Origin: Alphaproteobacteria bacterium
GTDB lineage: Bacteria > Pseudomonadota > Alphaproteobacteria > Micavibrionales > Micavibrionaceae
DNA: 14,608 nt
Direction: 5' to 3'
Assembly (NCBI GenBank): GCA_030432775.1
Contig: JAUILO010000055.1
Span: 1 to 14,608 of the forward strand
Part shown: in pieces, positions 1-6,416 of the stretch
Numbering within the stretch: position 1 is the stretch's first letter
How the letters are laid out: each line of letters begins with the position of its first letter
Notes under the pieces: model-generated
Databases searched by the model: none
Told to the model about the DNA's origin: nothing
What the model saw: only the letters and a program-made list of their open reading frames with translations
Position numbers and translations under genes: made by a program

Positions 1-948
1 TACAATTTGTGTTTCGCCAAGTGGTGAGAACGGATTGGCCTGTGATACTTGCGGTGTTTCATTGATACGGATAGTCAGGTTGCCTTGTGCGATAGCTACG
101 GTGCTGATTCTAACATCTGCGCCCATAACGATAACACCGGAGCGTTCATCGATGATTACGCGGGCAACCATGTCTGGCTGGATTGGAAGCTGTTCAATAT
201 CTGTGATCAGATCCACAATTGTGCCGGAGAAATCTGTTGGTTTGTTCAGGCGCACGCTGCCGGAATTTTCAGCTATCGCAATGTCTCTTGATAAAAAACC
301 GTTGATAGCGCGGGCAATGCGGCGTGATGTTGTGAAGTCAGGGTTTTTCAGAGATAGCCTGACGGTTTCAAAACCATTCAGATCAAACGGGATTTCGCGT
401 TCTATAATCGCGCCTTCCGGGATCATACCTGCTGTCGGGATATTACGGATGAATGTAGCTGATTGACCTTCGGCAGAAAAACCGTTGATTGTTACCGAGC
501 CTTGCGCAACTGCATAGACGTTTCCGTCCGCAGCAAGCAATGGTGTAACAAGAAGCGTACCGCCAAGCAGACTTTCTGAATCGCCAAGGGCTGATACGTT
601 TACATCAATCTGCGCACCTTGATTTGTGAAAGGTGGAAGTGTTGCAGTCACCATAACAGCGGCGATGTTGCCCGTGTTCAGATTCTGGCCTCTTACATTA
701 ACGCCCATACGCTCAAGCATGGCAACAAGGCTGCGCTCTGTGAAAGGGGAGTTATTTAATGTGTCACCGGTACCGTTCAGACCAACAACCAAGCCGTAAC
801 CAATTAAATGGTTCTCACGCACGCCTTCGATATCAACGATATCTTTAATACGTGTTGTTTTGGCTTGTGCCATCTGTGTGCAGCTCATTGCTATAATGAA
901 AGCTGTCATGATGGTCAGTATTGTTTTGGTCTTTCTGTTCAAAGTCAT
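1..948 (-). CDS. flgI: Flagellar P-ring protein FlgI (partial, C-terminus outside window)
   Basis: FlgI forms the periplasmic P ring, the bushing around the distal rod in the peptidoglycan layer. The reading frame is open from the ATG at 948 to the window edge, giving 316 codons; the family is about 370 residues, so roughly 55 C-terminal residues are missing. Residues 1-29 look like a Sec signal peptide (basic start, hydrophobic core, cleavage after AQA). The mature protein begins KTTRIKDIVDIEGVRENHLI and continues with GYGLVVGLNGTGD, a FlgI hallmark; LLVTPLL and, near the edge, SQANPFSPLGET also fit the family. It is divergent from fliX. A good sigma-54-type promoter lies at 1001-1018, about 53 bp upstream of the start. 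The ribosome site is weak (AAGG about 10 bases upstream). Confidence 0.97.
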   Translation of the reverse strand, partial: MTLNRKTKTILTIMTAFIIAMSCTQMAQAKTTRIKDIVDIEGVRENHLIGYGLVVGLNGTGDTLNNSPFTERSLVAMLERMGVNVRGQNLNTGNIAAVMVTATLPPFTNQGAQIDVNVSALGDSESLLGGTLLVTPLLAADGNVYAVAQGSVTINGFSAEGQSATFIRNIPTAGMIPEGAIIEREIPFDLNGFETVRLSLKNPDFTTSRRIARAINGFLSRDIAIAENSGSVRLNKPTDFSGTIVDLITDIEQLPIQPDMVARVIIDERSGVIVMGADVRISTVAIAQGNLTIRINETPQVSQANPFSPLGETQIV

Positions 949-1000
949 CGCTTTATACCTTGGTTATCTTTTAAAAAGATTCTTTGTCCTGCTAAGTATG

Positions 1001-1018
1001 TTGCGAAGATCATGCCAA
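1001..1018 (-). promoter_or_regulatory. Sigma-54 (RpoN) promoter for flgI
   Basis: On the minus strand the sequence is TTGGCATGATCTTCGCAA. The GG (1016-1015) and GC (1004-1003) are exactly 10 bases apart, as the sigma-54 -24/-12 elements require, and the TTGGCA and GCA flanks match the known consensus TTGGCACG-N4-TTGCW. Transcription would start near 991, leaving a leader of about 43 bases. The same pattern precedes flgF, fliL and fliM, which strengthens the call. Confidence 0.82.
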
Positions 1019-1045
1019 CTATGAATTGCTGTGTTTTTCTATGTA

Positions 1046-1058
1046 TATCAAGGCTTTG
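1046..1058 (+). promoter_or_regulatory. Candidate IHF site upstream of flgI promoter
   Basis: TATCAAGGCTTTG matches the IHF consensus WATCAA-N4-TTR at every defined base. It lies 27 bp upstream of the -24 end of the flgI promoter, where a DNA bend would bring a distal activator to sigma-54 polymerase. A very similar match lies upstream of flgF (6130-6142) in the same relative orientation. IHF binding is inferred. Confidence 0.55.
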
Positions 1059-1170
1059 TCGCGCTATTGTCAGTGCGATCTATGTGGTTTTACATGGAAA
1101 AATTGACCTGTATTGCTGTTTGGCAGGCAAAAATTTCCTGTTCATATGAAAACTCAAGCTATGAACGTCC

Positions 1171-1201
1171 TTGACCGAGGGGGGAGGTGACAAGGTATAA
1201 T
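1171..1201 (+). promoter_or_regulatory. Possible sigma-70-like promoter for fliX
   Basis: TTGACC at 1171-1176 and TATAAT at 1196-1201 are near-consensus -35 and -10 elements, but the 19-base spacer is longer than the optimal 17. Transcription would begin near 1208 and just include the fliX ribosome site GAGAGG (1211-1216). No sigma-54 pattern for fliX was found. In Caulobacter fliX is an early gene, so a housekeeping-type promoter is reasonable, but this is a weak call. Confidence 0.35.
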
Positions 1202-1227
1202 GAAATTATAGAGAGGTTTTTACTGAT

Positions 1228-1659
1228 ATGAAGATTGATAAGACGTCGCAGACTGGCCAAACGTCAGGTTCTAAGAAGAAAGATAAGACATCTTCGGGTG
1301 ATTCTAGCTTTCGCGATATGATGTCCGGTGGCGTTCAGGCTGGTAGTTCAACCGGTCCATCGCAATCTATCGGTAGTGTTGATGCGCTTTTGGCTGTTCA
1401 AGGCGCGGAAGATCCGACACAGAAAGCCGCAAAACGCCGTATGCGTGAGCGTGCTGATGATATTCTGGAGCAGCTGGAGCGCATTAAAATGGGTTTGCTC
1501 ACCGGTCAGTTAACTGTTGGCGATGTTATTGATATCGCCAGTGTAGTTGCGCGCCATCGCGAAAGGATTATGGATCCGGAAATGACAGCCTTACTTGATG
1601 AAATTGATCTGCGTGCGCAGGTTGAAATTGCCAAAATGCAGATGGCAATGCCTAGTTAG
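1228..1659 (+). CDS. fliX: Flagellar assembly regulator FliX
   Basis: FliX is an alphaproteobacterial regulator. In Caulobacter it couples early flagellar assembly to the sigma-54 activator FlbD. The 143-residue length is typical. Residues 1-55 are polar, Ser/Thr/Lys/Gly-rich and probably disordered. The conserved part starts at about residue 50 (SVDALLAVQG) and continues through an RRMRERADDILEQLERIKM helix, then GLLTGQLTVGDVIDIASVV, and ends with helices containing RHRERIMDPEMTALLDEIDLR. The ATG at 1228 has GAGAGG 11 bases upstream, a longish spacing. The gene is divergent from flgI. Its presence predicts an FlbD-like activator elsewhere in the genome, which would fit the sigma-54 promoters in this window. 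Family assignment is firm; its regulatory role here is inferred from Caulobacter. Confidence 0.92.
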   Translation: MKIDKTSQTGQTSGSKKKDKTSSGDSSFRDMMSGGVQAGSSTGPSQSIGSVDALLAVQGAEDPTQKAAKRRMRERADDILEQLERIKMGLLTGQLTVGDVIDIASVVARHRERIMDPEMTALLDEIDLRAQVEIAKMQMAMPS

Positions 1660-1706
1660 GCGTTAATAGTCCACACATATATAATCAATAAAATCAATAT
1701 TCAGTC

Positions 1707-1735
1707 TTGCGTGCTTATATCCTTATGATTATATT
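1707..1735 (+). promoter_or_regulatory. Sigma-70-type promoter for dksA
   Basis: TTGCGT (1707-1712) and TATATT (1730-1735) are separated by exactly 17 bases. Transcription would start near 1742, giving a leader of about 34 bases with the AAAGGGG ribosome site at 1763-1769. The pair gives dksA its own housekeeping-type promoter, separate from fliX 116 bp upstream. Confidence 0.5.
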
Positions 1736-1775
1736 CTACAGTCTTTTAATTTGTTAATTTTGAAAGGGGTAAGCT

Positions 1776-2216
1776 ATGGGAGTAGCCGATACCGTACTAA
1801 TTCCACCGGATTACAATCCTGCTAATGACAAGGGTGAGTTTATGAATCCTGTCATGCTCGAATATTTCCGCCTTAAATTAATTCTCTGGCGTGAAGATCT
1901 TTTGAGAGAATCATCAGAAACAATCCAGAACACTTTGCAAGGCACCGAGCTGCAAAAGCCCGATCTTGCCGACCGTGCGTCGGCGGAGACGGATCATGCG
2001 CTTGAGCTTCGTACTCGTGATAGAGAACGTAAGCTTGTGAAGAAGATCAATGAAGCAATTATGCGTATTGATGATGGTGAATATGGTTATTGCGAAGAAA
2101 CCGGTGAGCCGATTTCTGTAGCGCGTCTTGATGCGCGTCCTATCGCAACACTTACACTTGAGGCGCAAGAGCGTCACGAGCGTAAGGAAAGAACACATCG
2201 TGATGAGTCTGAATAA
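1776..2216 (+). CDS. dksA: RNA polymerase-binding transcription factor DksA (degenerate zinc finger)
   Basis: DksA enters the RNA polymerase secondary channel and, with ppGpp, adjusts promoter choice during starvation. The 146 residues align along the family: GEFMNPVMLEYFRLKLILW, the coiled-coil tip DLADRA (D63, D66, A68, matching E. coli D71, D74, A76), then LELRTRDRERKLVKKI leading into the finger. The finger is CxxT-x17-TxxA (C106, T109, T127, A130), so three of the four zinc ligands of E. coli DksA are missing. This is the usual form in Alphaproteobacteria and should fold without zinc, comparable to Pseudomonas DksA2. The start is supported by AAAGGGG upstream. It has its own promoter and terminator and sits between flagellar units; a direct flagellar role is not shown. 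Confidence 0.95.
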   Translation: MGVADTVLIPPDYNPANDKGEFMNPVMLEYFRLKLILWREDLLRESSETIQNTLQGTELQKPDLADRASAETDHALELRTRDRERKLVKKINEAIMRIDDGEYGYCEETGEPISVARLDARPIATLTLEAQERHERKERTHRDESE

Positions 2217-2257
2217 GGCTCCTGTCTGAATACGATGTCTGTTTGATAATTTTTGAT

Positions 2258-2288
2258 AAAGCGCCGTCTTTGGGACTGGCGCTTTTTT
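2258..2288 (+). terminator. Intrinsic terminator of dksA
   Basis: AAAGCGCC (2258-2265) pairs perfectly with GGCGCTTT (2278-2285) around a 12-base loop, followed by further Ts to 2288. It lies about 40 bp after the dksA stop, the expected place. Confidence 0.88.
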
Positions 2289-2435
2289 CATGTCTGTTCC
2301 TGATGTTCGTTCTTTATATCTGGTTTTATGGTGGTTGTAGGGCAGTGTAATGCAATGTAGTCGTTGCGGCGCAAGGAAAGCTATTTCAAGATGAAACGAT
2401 TAAAGTTAGAACTGCTCAAACAAGTGCGGGCAAAG

Positions 2436-2460
2436 AAAAACCCGGCGCGGGAGCCGGGCT
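2436..2460 (-). terminator. Intrinsic terminator of the flgFGAH operon
   Basis: On the minus strand CCCGGC (2458-2453), a 6-base loop, and GCCGGG (2446-2441) form a strong GC stem followed by five Ts (2440-2436). It lies about 108 bp past the flgH stop and opposes the dksA terminator. Confidence 0.88.
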
Positions 2461-2568
2461 TGTAAGTTTGAGGTCGGTTGCTAGAGCGCGGCCCCCTTAT
2501 TCTGTGCTTTGTTTTATGCTTCTTTCAAAGCCATAGAGCAAGGAGGCTGCTGAAAATGATATGCCGTA

Positions 2569-3324
2569 TTAGAACGGGAAGATTATATCGTAAACTTGCT
2601 GGCCGTATCTTGGCTGCTGCATGTCTGTCATTTGACCTTCGCCGCCATAAATAATACGGGCTTCAGCAATTTGGTCATGTGACACAGTGTTTTCGGTTGA
2701 GATGTCTTCCGGTCTGACTATGCCGTCAATTGCAATGATGCGCTTTTCAAAGTTGACCAATACTTCTTGTTTGCCATGCACTACGAGATTGCCGTTCGGC
2801 AGGATCTGGGTAATGATGGCGGCTAGTTGTACGGATATTTTTTCGTCACGCTCGATCTCGCCAACACCTGTATGGGATGAGCCGGAATTCATGCCGATAA
2901 GACTGGTGTTGTCGATGGCTTCGGGTAGAACACGGCCCAGTGAGGCTTCGTAACCCAAAAAGCTATCAAGCGCTGCGTCTTCATTGCTGCTGCGGGTGCG
3001 TGTGGTTTCGTTATTTGTTTCCGCTTCGTCATCAATATCAATCATAACGGTTAGAATGTCGCCGACATCATTGGCGCGCTGATCTTTAAAGAAGCTGGTT
3101 CTGTCGGCGCCCCAAAGAGAGTTTGGCTGTTTGCGTGTATCCTTTGGTGCAGGCATGGGCATGCTGATTGCCTTGTATTCAGCCTGAAGCTGCGGGTTTT
3201 CAATCGGTGCCATTTTCGGCGGTTCGCCGACATTTGCAAGGCGATCAAGAGAGCTACAAGCGGTAAGGTTTATGCTGAATAGTCCTGCGAGAATTAAAGT
3301 GGTTGTTTTGTTCAATATACTCAT
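2569..3324 (-). CDS. flgH: Flagellar L-ring lipoprotein FlgH
   Basis: FlgH forms the outer-membrane L ring. The start at 3324 (MSILNKTT) is preferred over the in-frame ATG at 3336 because GGAGG sits 5 bases upstream of it and overlaps the first ATG. The protein is 251 residues, normal for the family. Residues 1-22 are a lipoprotein signal peptide with lipobox LTAC and lipidated Cys23. Family signatures follow: NSLWGADRTSFFKDQRANDVGD, then ILTVMIDIDDEAETNNETTR, NLVVHGKQEVLVNFE, and the C-terminal GQQVYDIIFPF. It is the last gene of flgF-flgG-flgA-flgH, 32 bp after flgA, and is followed by a strong terminator. P-ring flgI lies in a separate unit, so the two ring genes are not cotranscribed here. 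Confidence 0.96.
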   Translation of the reverse strand: MSILNKTTTLILAGLFSINLTACSSLDRLANVGEPPKMAPIENPQLQAEYKAISMPMPAPKDTRKQPNSLWGADRTSFFKDQRANDVGDILTVMIDIDDEAETNNETTRTRSSNEDAALDSFLGYEASLGRVLPEAIDNTSLIGMNSGSSHTGVGEIERDEKISVQLAAIITQILPNGNLVVHGKQEVLVNFEKRIIAIDGIVRPEDISTENTVSHDQIAEARIIYGGEGQMTDMQQPRYGQQVYDIIFPF

Positions 3325-3356
3325 GCCGACCTCCATCGGTTGTTAAACTATTTTTA

Positions 3357-4328
3357 TTATTGCGATACAGTTACAGTTCCTTCGCCAACAACAAACGCTT
3401 CGATTGGTCTGTGGCTGGATGTGTTCACGATGCGTATAACATCGTCTTTTGCGCCGTCTTCCAGAGCTTTACCTTCAGCAGTCAGGCTTAATGCACCAAG
3501 TTCATAAAGGATGATGACGCTATCGCCACGTTTTACGACTTTTGGCAGTTCAATATCGCGGTCACGTATCGGTTTGCCGGCCATCACCATGCGGCGCGGT
3601 GTCATGCCGATGATCTCGCTTGTGCTTAATACAATGTCGTGTTGTACGTCGCGGTCGGGTAAATCAATCCAGTGAATGTCATTGGCCGAGATTGTTTCGC
3701 CGTAACGTACTGTCTGGCTTAGAACCGGAACGCTAATCATTGGCTGTACTTTTCCTGATAGCACAAGCTCGGAGACGGCATCTTTGACTGATGGTGCGTA
3801 AATATGGGCTTCGAAGATGTTGTTTGTTGGTGAGTATTCCAGTGAACCGATTTCAATCGTTCCTGATACTTCCGGTGATAAAAGCATTTGCGGGTTTTCG
3901 GTAAATAACTGCAGGCGGAAGTTGCCATCCAGTCCTTTTTCACCAAGTGATCCTTTGACGGCTTCGATAATCATATCCTGATCAATGATAGTGGCGCCGC
4001 GCTTTAGTGTGATGTGGTCTGTAATTTCCGAAGCCCGCCATTTTAGATCCATTGCCATAGCGATACGGGTAAGGGTGCGCGCATTTAATGTTATGTGCTG
4101 GCCTGGTTTTGGGGAAGGACCCAAAATATGGTCGGCTTTGTCTTGCTCTATGCCGTCAAACACATCGCCGACAGTAATGACGCTGCCAGCGATTGTGGAT
4201 GATGATTTTAAATCAGCGGCAAGTGCTGCTTTTGCACCAAAGAAGAGGAAGAATACGCCCAGCGTAACGACCATGAAGAACACGGTGATACGGAATGGAA
4301 CATCTATTCTTTTAAGTAGTTTGGTCAT
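3357..4328 (-). CDS. flgA: Flagellar P-ring assembly chaperone FlgA
   Basis: FlgA is the periplasmic chaperone that helps FlgI form the P ring. The start at 4328 (MTKLLKR) has AAAGGAG 6-7 bases upstream, so the longer frame from 4352 is rejected. The product is 323 residues, about 100 more than E. coli FlgA. Residues 14-33 form the hydrophobic core of a signal peptide with likely cleavage after ALA (residue 37). An N-terminal region of about 40-190 precedes the conserved C-terminal SAF-type part, which begins near VPVLSQTVRYGETISANDI and includes EIIGMTPRRMVMAGKPIRDRDI and VKRGDSVIILYELGALSLTA. It lies 51 bp after flgG and 32 bp before flgH. Family assignment rests mainly on the C-terminal half. 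Confidence 0.92.
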   Translation of the reverse strand: MTKLLKRIDVPFRITVFFMVVTLGVFFLFFGAKAALAADLKSSSTIAGSVITVGDVFDGIEQDKADHILGPSPKPGQHITLNARTLTRIAMAMDLKWRASEITDHITLKRGATIIDQDMIIEAVKGSLGEKGLDGNFRLQLFTENPQMLLSPEVSGTIEIGSLEYSPTNNIFEAHIYAPSVKDAVSELVLSGKVQPMISVPVLSQTVRYGETISANDIHWIDLPDRDVQHDIVLSTSEIIGMTPRRMVMAGKPIRDRDIELPKVVKRGDSVIILYELGALSLTAEGKALEDGAKDDVIRIVNTSSHRPIEAFVVGEGTVTVSQ

Positions 4329-4379
4329 TTTTCTCTCCTTTAAAATCAGCACTTGCCTATGTCGTGTTTGGTTTAATGA

Positions 4380-5165
4380 TTATCTAAGTTGTCCGACTTC
4401 CTGCAGCATTTCATCGCTTGTTCTGATGACTGTCGAGTTCATCTCGTAAGCACGCTGTGCTGAAATCAGATCTGTGATTTCTTCAACAATATTCACGTTC
4501 GAATTTTCAACAGCGCCCTGACGGATTGATCCGAAATTATCTTCAGCGGGGTTGCCGGTTGTTGCAGATCCGGAAGCTTCTGTTTCGACGAACAGGTTGT
4601 CGCCAACAGCCTCAAGACCCGCTGGATTTACGAAAGTGGCGAGCTGTAGCTGTCCAACATTTGTCAGATTGACCTGACCCTGCTGGCTGGCGAAAACTTC
4701 ACCGCTTTGGTTGATTTCCACAGATATAGCGTCTGTTGGCACAACAATATTCGGTTCTACGAGGAAACCTTCTGTTGTGACGAGTTCGCCATCCTGATTA
4801 AGCTGGAAGACGCCTGAACGGGTGTAGGCAGTATCGCCATTTGGCAATTGAACTTGAAAGAAGCCATCGCCGTTAATAACAAGATCAAGCGGATTTTCTG
4901 TGATCTGCATCGCGCCTTGTTCGTGGATACGGTAAACAGAGCTGATTTGTACACCAAGACCAAGCTGCAGGCCTGATGGCAGGATTGTCCCGACATCAGA
5001 AGATTGTGCGCCGGGGCGATCGATGTTCTGGTAGATCAGGTCTTTAAAATCTACGCGCTGGCGTTTATAGCCTGTTGTGGTCATGTTGGCGATGTTGTTT
5101 GAAATTACGTCAACATTCATCTGCTGTGCGAGCATTCCTGTTGCTCCAATATCTAACGAACGCAT
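4380..5165 (-). CDS. flgG: Flagellar distal-rod protein FlgG
   Basis: FlgG makes the distal rod that passes through the P and L rings. The 261-residue length is standard. The N-terminal rod motif is MRSLDIGATGMLAQQMNVDV with SNNIANMTTTGYKRQRVDF. A FlgG-type segment follows at about 44-72 (LIYQNIDRPGA, LPSGLQLGLGV). The middle has ENPLDLVINGDGFFQV and the YTRSG hairpin, and the C-terminal coiled part is VEEITDLISAQRAYEMNSTV to the end. AGGAG sits 6 bases upstream of the ATG. It is second in the operon, 116 bp after flgF. Confidence 0.97.
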   Translation of the reverse strand: MRSLDIGATGMLAQQMNVDVISNNIANMTTTGYKRQRVDFKDLIYQNIDRPGAQSSDVGTILPSGLQLGLGVQISSVYRIHEQGAMQITENPLDLVINGDGFFQVQLPNGDTAYTRSGVFQLNQDGELVTTEGFLVEPNIVVPTDAISVEINQSGEVFASQQGQVNLTNVGQLQLATFVNPAGLEAVGDNLFVETEASGSATTGNPAEDNFGSIRQGAVENSNVNIVEEITDLISAQRAYEMNSTVIRTSDEMLQEVGQLR

Positions 5166-5216
5166 CGTTTTCTCCTCTCAGGTTTTCTTAAAAAATGTCT
5201 GTCTTACTGGTTAATG

Positions 5217-5244
5217 TTTAGTTTTGTTTAGTTTAGTTTTGTTT
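5217..5244 (+). repeat. Short tandem repeat in the flgF-flgG spacer
   Basis: TTTAGTTTTGTTT occurs twice (5217-5229 and 5232-5244) with a 2-bp spacer, a 15-bp period of just under two units in a T/G-rich tract. It lies inside the 116-bp flgF-flgG spacer. On the transcribed strand it is A/C-rich and unstructured. It may be a leader-type linker or simple slippage; no function is evident. Confidence 0.6.
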
Positions 5245-5281
5245 CTGGCGATTGGTTGTTCTTTCAATATTGCCCTGTTTT

Positions 5282-6019
5282 CTATTGGGCTCTTGTTAAA
5301 CGCTGGATCATTCCGCGTTCACGGTCGTGTTCGGTTTGTAATAAATTCTGTGTTCTTTGGTATGCGCGCATTACATCCATCATACGTGTGACTTCGATGA
5401 TGGGTTGCACGTTTGAACCTTCCAATGCTCCTTGCAGCACTGTGGTCTCAGCAGCCGGTGCGCCGGGTGAGTCTGTTTCGTATAGACCGTTACCGACAGC
5501 ACGTAAATCTTGCTGGCTATCAAATTCAACCACCATTAGTTTTCCGGCTTGTCCTTGGTCGGTAAAAACCGATCCGTCTCTGGTGACTTTAATTTCTTTG
5601 GCGTCATTTGGGATGGTGATCGTACCGCCGCCTTCACCGGCTACGGCAAGGCCGCTTGGGTTTACAAGCTCACCTAAATTGTTCAAACGGAAACTGCCGC
5701 CACGTGTGTATTTTGTGCCATCTTGTGTGACGATGCCAAAATAACCATCGCCTTCTAATGCGAAGTCAAGCGGGTTTTCGGTTTGGCTGATCGGACCCTG
5801 GTCGGTATTCAGGAACTGGCCATAATCAGAGACAAGCGATGTGTCGTTGCCATTATCTGTTTCGATTGATGAGTCCGGATTTTTAACGTATTCGGCAAAA
5901 ACCATATTTTGTGCGCGGTAACCTGGTGTGTTCGCGTTGGCGATGTTGTTGGCTACAATTTCCATACGGTGCTGCAGCGCAATCTGCTGTGATAAACCTG
6001 TGTATATGGTATTGGGCAT
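5282..6019 (-). CDS. flgF: Flagellar proximal-rod protein FlgF
   Basis: FlgF is a proximal rod subunit between the MS-ring side and FlgG. The 245-residue length is normal. The N-terminus MPNTIYTGLSQQIALQHRME plus VANNIANANTPGYRAQN is the rod/hook motif; the centre has ENPLDFALEGDGYFGI and KYTRGGSFRLN; the C-terminus has LQGALEGSNVQPIIEVTRMM and DVMRAYQRTQNLLQ. The family is told apart from FlgG by overall length and by the lack of the FlgG-type segment. AAAGGAT supplies the ribosome site. As first gene of flgF-flgG-flgA-flgH it is driven by the sigma-54-type promoter at 6096-6112. Confidence 0.95.
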   Translation of the reverse strand: MPNTIYTGLSQQIALQHRMEIVANNIANANTPGYRAQNMVFAEYVKNPDSSIETDNGNDTSLVSDYGQFLNTDQGPISQTENPLDFALEGDGYFGIVTQDGTKYTRGGSFRLNNLGELVNPSGLAVAGEGGGTITIPNDAKEIKVTRDGSVFTDQGQAGKLMVVEFDSQQDLRAVGNGLYETDSPGAPAAETTVLQGALEGSNVQPIIEVTRMMDVMRAYQRTQNLLQTEHDRERGMIQRLTRAQ

Positions 6020-6095
6020 ATCGTCTTATCCTTTTAAGGCATTTCATTTTGTATTCTGTTGCTTGAGGAATAATGAGGTTCCTCGTACCTATCAT

Positions 6096-6112
6096 TGCAG
6101 GAAGGATGCCAA
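6096..6112 (-). promoter_or_regulatory. Sigma-54 promoter for the flgFGAH operon
   Basis: On the minus strand the sequence is TTGGCATCCTTCCTGCA, with GG (6110-6109) and GC (6098-6097) exactly 10 bases apart and good consensus flanks. Transcription would start near 6085, about 65 bases before flgF. Confidence 0.82.
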
Positions 6113-6129
6113 TATATAAAATCACTTAA

Positions 6130-6142
6130 TATCAATGGCTTG
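6130..6142 (+). promoter_or_regulatory. Candidate IHF site upstream of flgF promoter
   Basis: TATCAATGGCTTG matches WATCAA-N4-TTR at every defined base and lies 17 bp upstream of the flgF -24 element, between the promoter and the candidate activator site at 6169. It resembles the IHF match before flgI (1046-1058) beyond the consensus, sharing ATATCAA followed by GGCTT. Confidence 0.55.
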
Positions 6143-6168
6143 TGTTGTTTTTGTGGTGCACCAGCGGG

Positions 6169-6269
6169 TAAAACGGCAGTTTTTGCGGCGGTCATTTGTG
6201 CAGGTGAGGGGAAAATATTTCCGCCTTTACCGTCAAATATGGTTAATATGTGTTGTTTGCGCCGTTTTA
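6169..6269. promoter_or_regulatory. Paired activator-site candidates (inverted TAAAACGGC)
   Basis: TAAAACGGC at 6169-6177 is repeated as its perfect inverse at 6261-6269. A related third copy (CGGTAAAGGCGG on the minus strand, about 6221-6232) and the palindrome GGAAAATATTTCC (6210-6222) lie between. The spacing to each sigma-54 promoter (57 and 61 bp) suggests enhancer sites for an FlbD-type activator. The protein bound is inferred. Confidence 0.45.
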
Positions 6270-6329
6270 GGGGCGAATTTTCAATAAAAATGTGTAAGAC
6301 TTTTGAATAATACAAAGCGTCATTAACAG

Positions 6330-6346
6330 TTGGCGCGTATTTTGCT
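6330..6346 (+). promoter_or_regulatory. Sigma-54 promoter for fliL
   Basis: TTGGCGCGTATTTTGCT matches the sigma-54 consensus with one change (A to G in GGCAC); GG (6332-6333) and GC (6344-6345) are 10 bases apart. Transcription would start near 6357, leaving a leader of about 60 bases before fliL. Confidence 0.85.
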
Positions 6347-6416
6347 AGTATTGTGTGTAAAGTTAACGGGTTAGGTAGGAGTATGTGCTACTCTGATCGT
6401 GTAACAGGAGAATAAG

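Larger units (their letters stand above)
949..1227. other. Divergent flgI-fliX control region
   Basis: This 279-bp stretch has no credible gene. Reading leftwards it carries the sigma-54-type flgI promoter (1001-1018) and a perfect IHF-consensus match (1046-1058). GCAAAAATTTCC at 1127-1138 resembles motifs in the flgF-fliL control region and is a candidate activator site. The fliX-proximal end holds a possible sigma-70-like pair (TTGACC 1171, TATAAT 1196) and a strong Shine-Dalgarno-like GGAGGTGA at 1183-1190 that lies too far from the fliX ATG to serve it. Confidence 0.7.
2217..2568. other. Convergent gap between dksA and flgH
   Basis: This 352-bp stretch lies between the 3' ends of dksA (+) and flgH (-). 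It holds one intrinsic terminator for each direction (2258-2288 and 2436-2460). The rest shows no convincing gene; two tiny plus-strand frames at 2350-2394 and 2391-2465 were considered and rejected. Confidence 0.75.
6020..6416. other. Divergent flgF-fliL control region
   Basis: This 397-bp region has no credible gene and controls both large flagellar units. From left to right it holds the leftward sigma-54-type promoter (6096-6112), an IHF-consensus match (6130-6142), TAAAACGGC (6169-6177), a central palindrome GGAAAATATTTCC (6210-6222), GCCGTTTTA (6261-6269, the inverted copy), and the rightward sigma-54-type promoter (6330-6346). The two 9-bp copies lie 57 and 61 bp from their promoters, both in the same orientation relative to the promoter they face. 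Confidence 0.75.

Noticed and set aside
2350..2465. Two tiny plus-strand frames, 14 and 24 codons, overlapping by ATGA; the first has a CxxC
   Set aside because: Neither has a ribosome site at a usable distance, and the second runs through the minus-strand terminator hairpin. They look like chance frames in a convergent gap.
4329..4352. Longer FlgA start at 4352
   Set aside because: The AAAGGAG ribosome site lies inside the extension and is correctly placed for the ATG at 4328, which also gives a normal signal peptide.
5217..5244. TTTAG-rich repeat as a possible CRISPR or phase-variation tract
   Set aside because: There are only two imperfect-context copies with a 2-bp spacer and no cas genes. 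It lies in an intergenic spacer with no promoter overlap.
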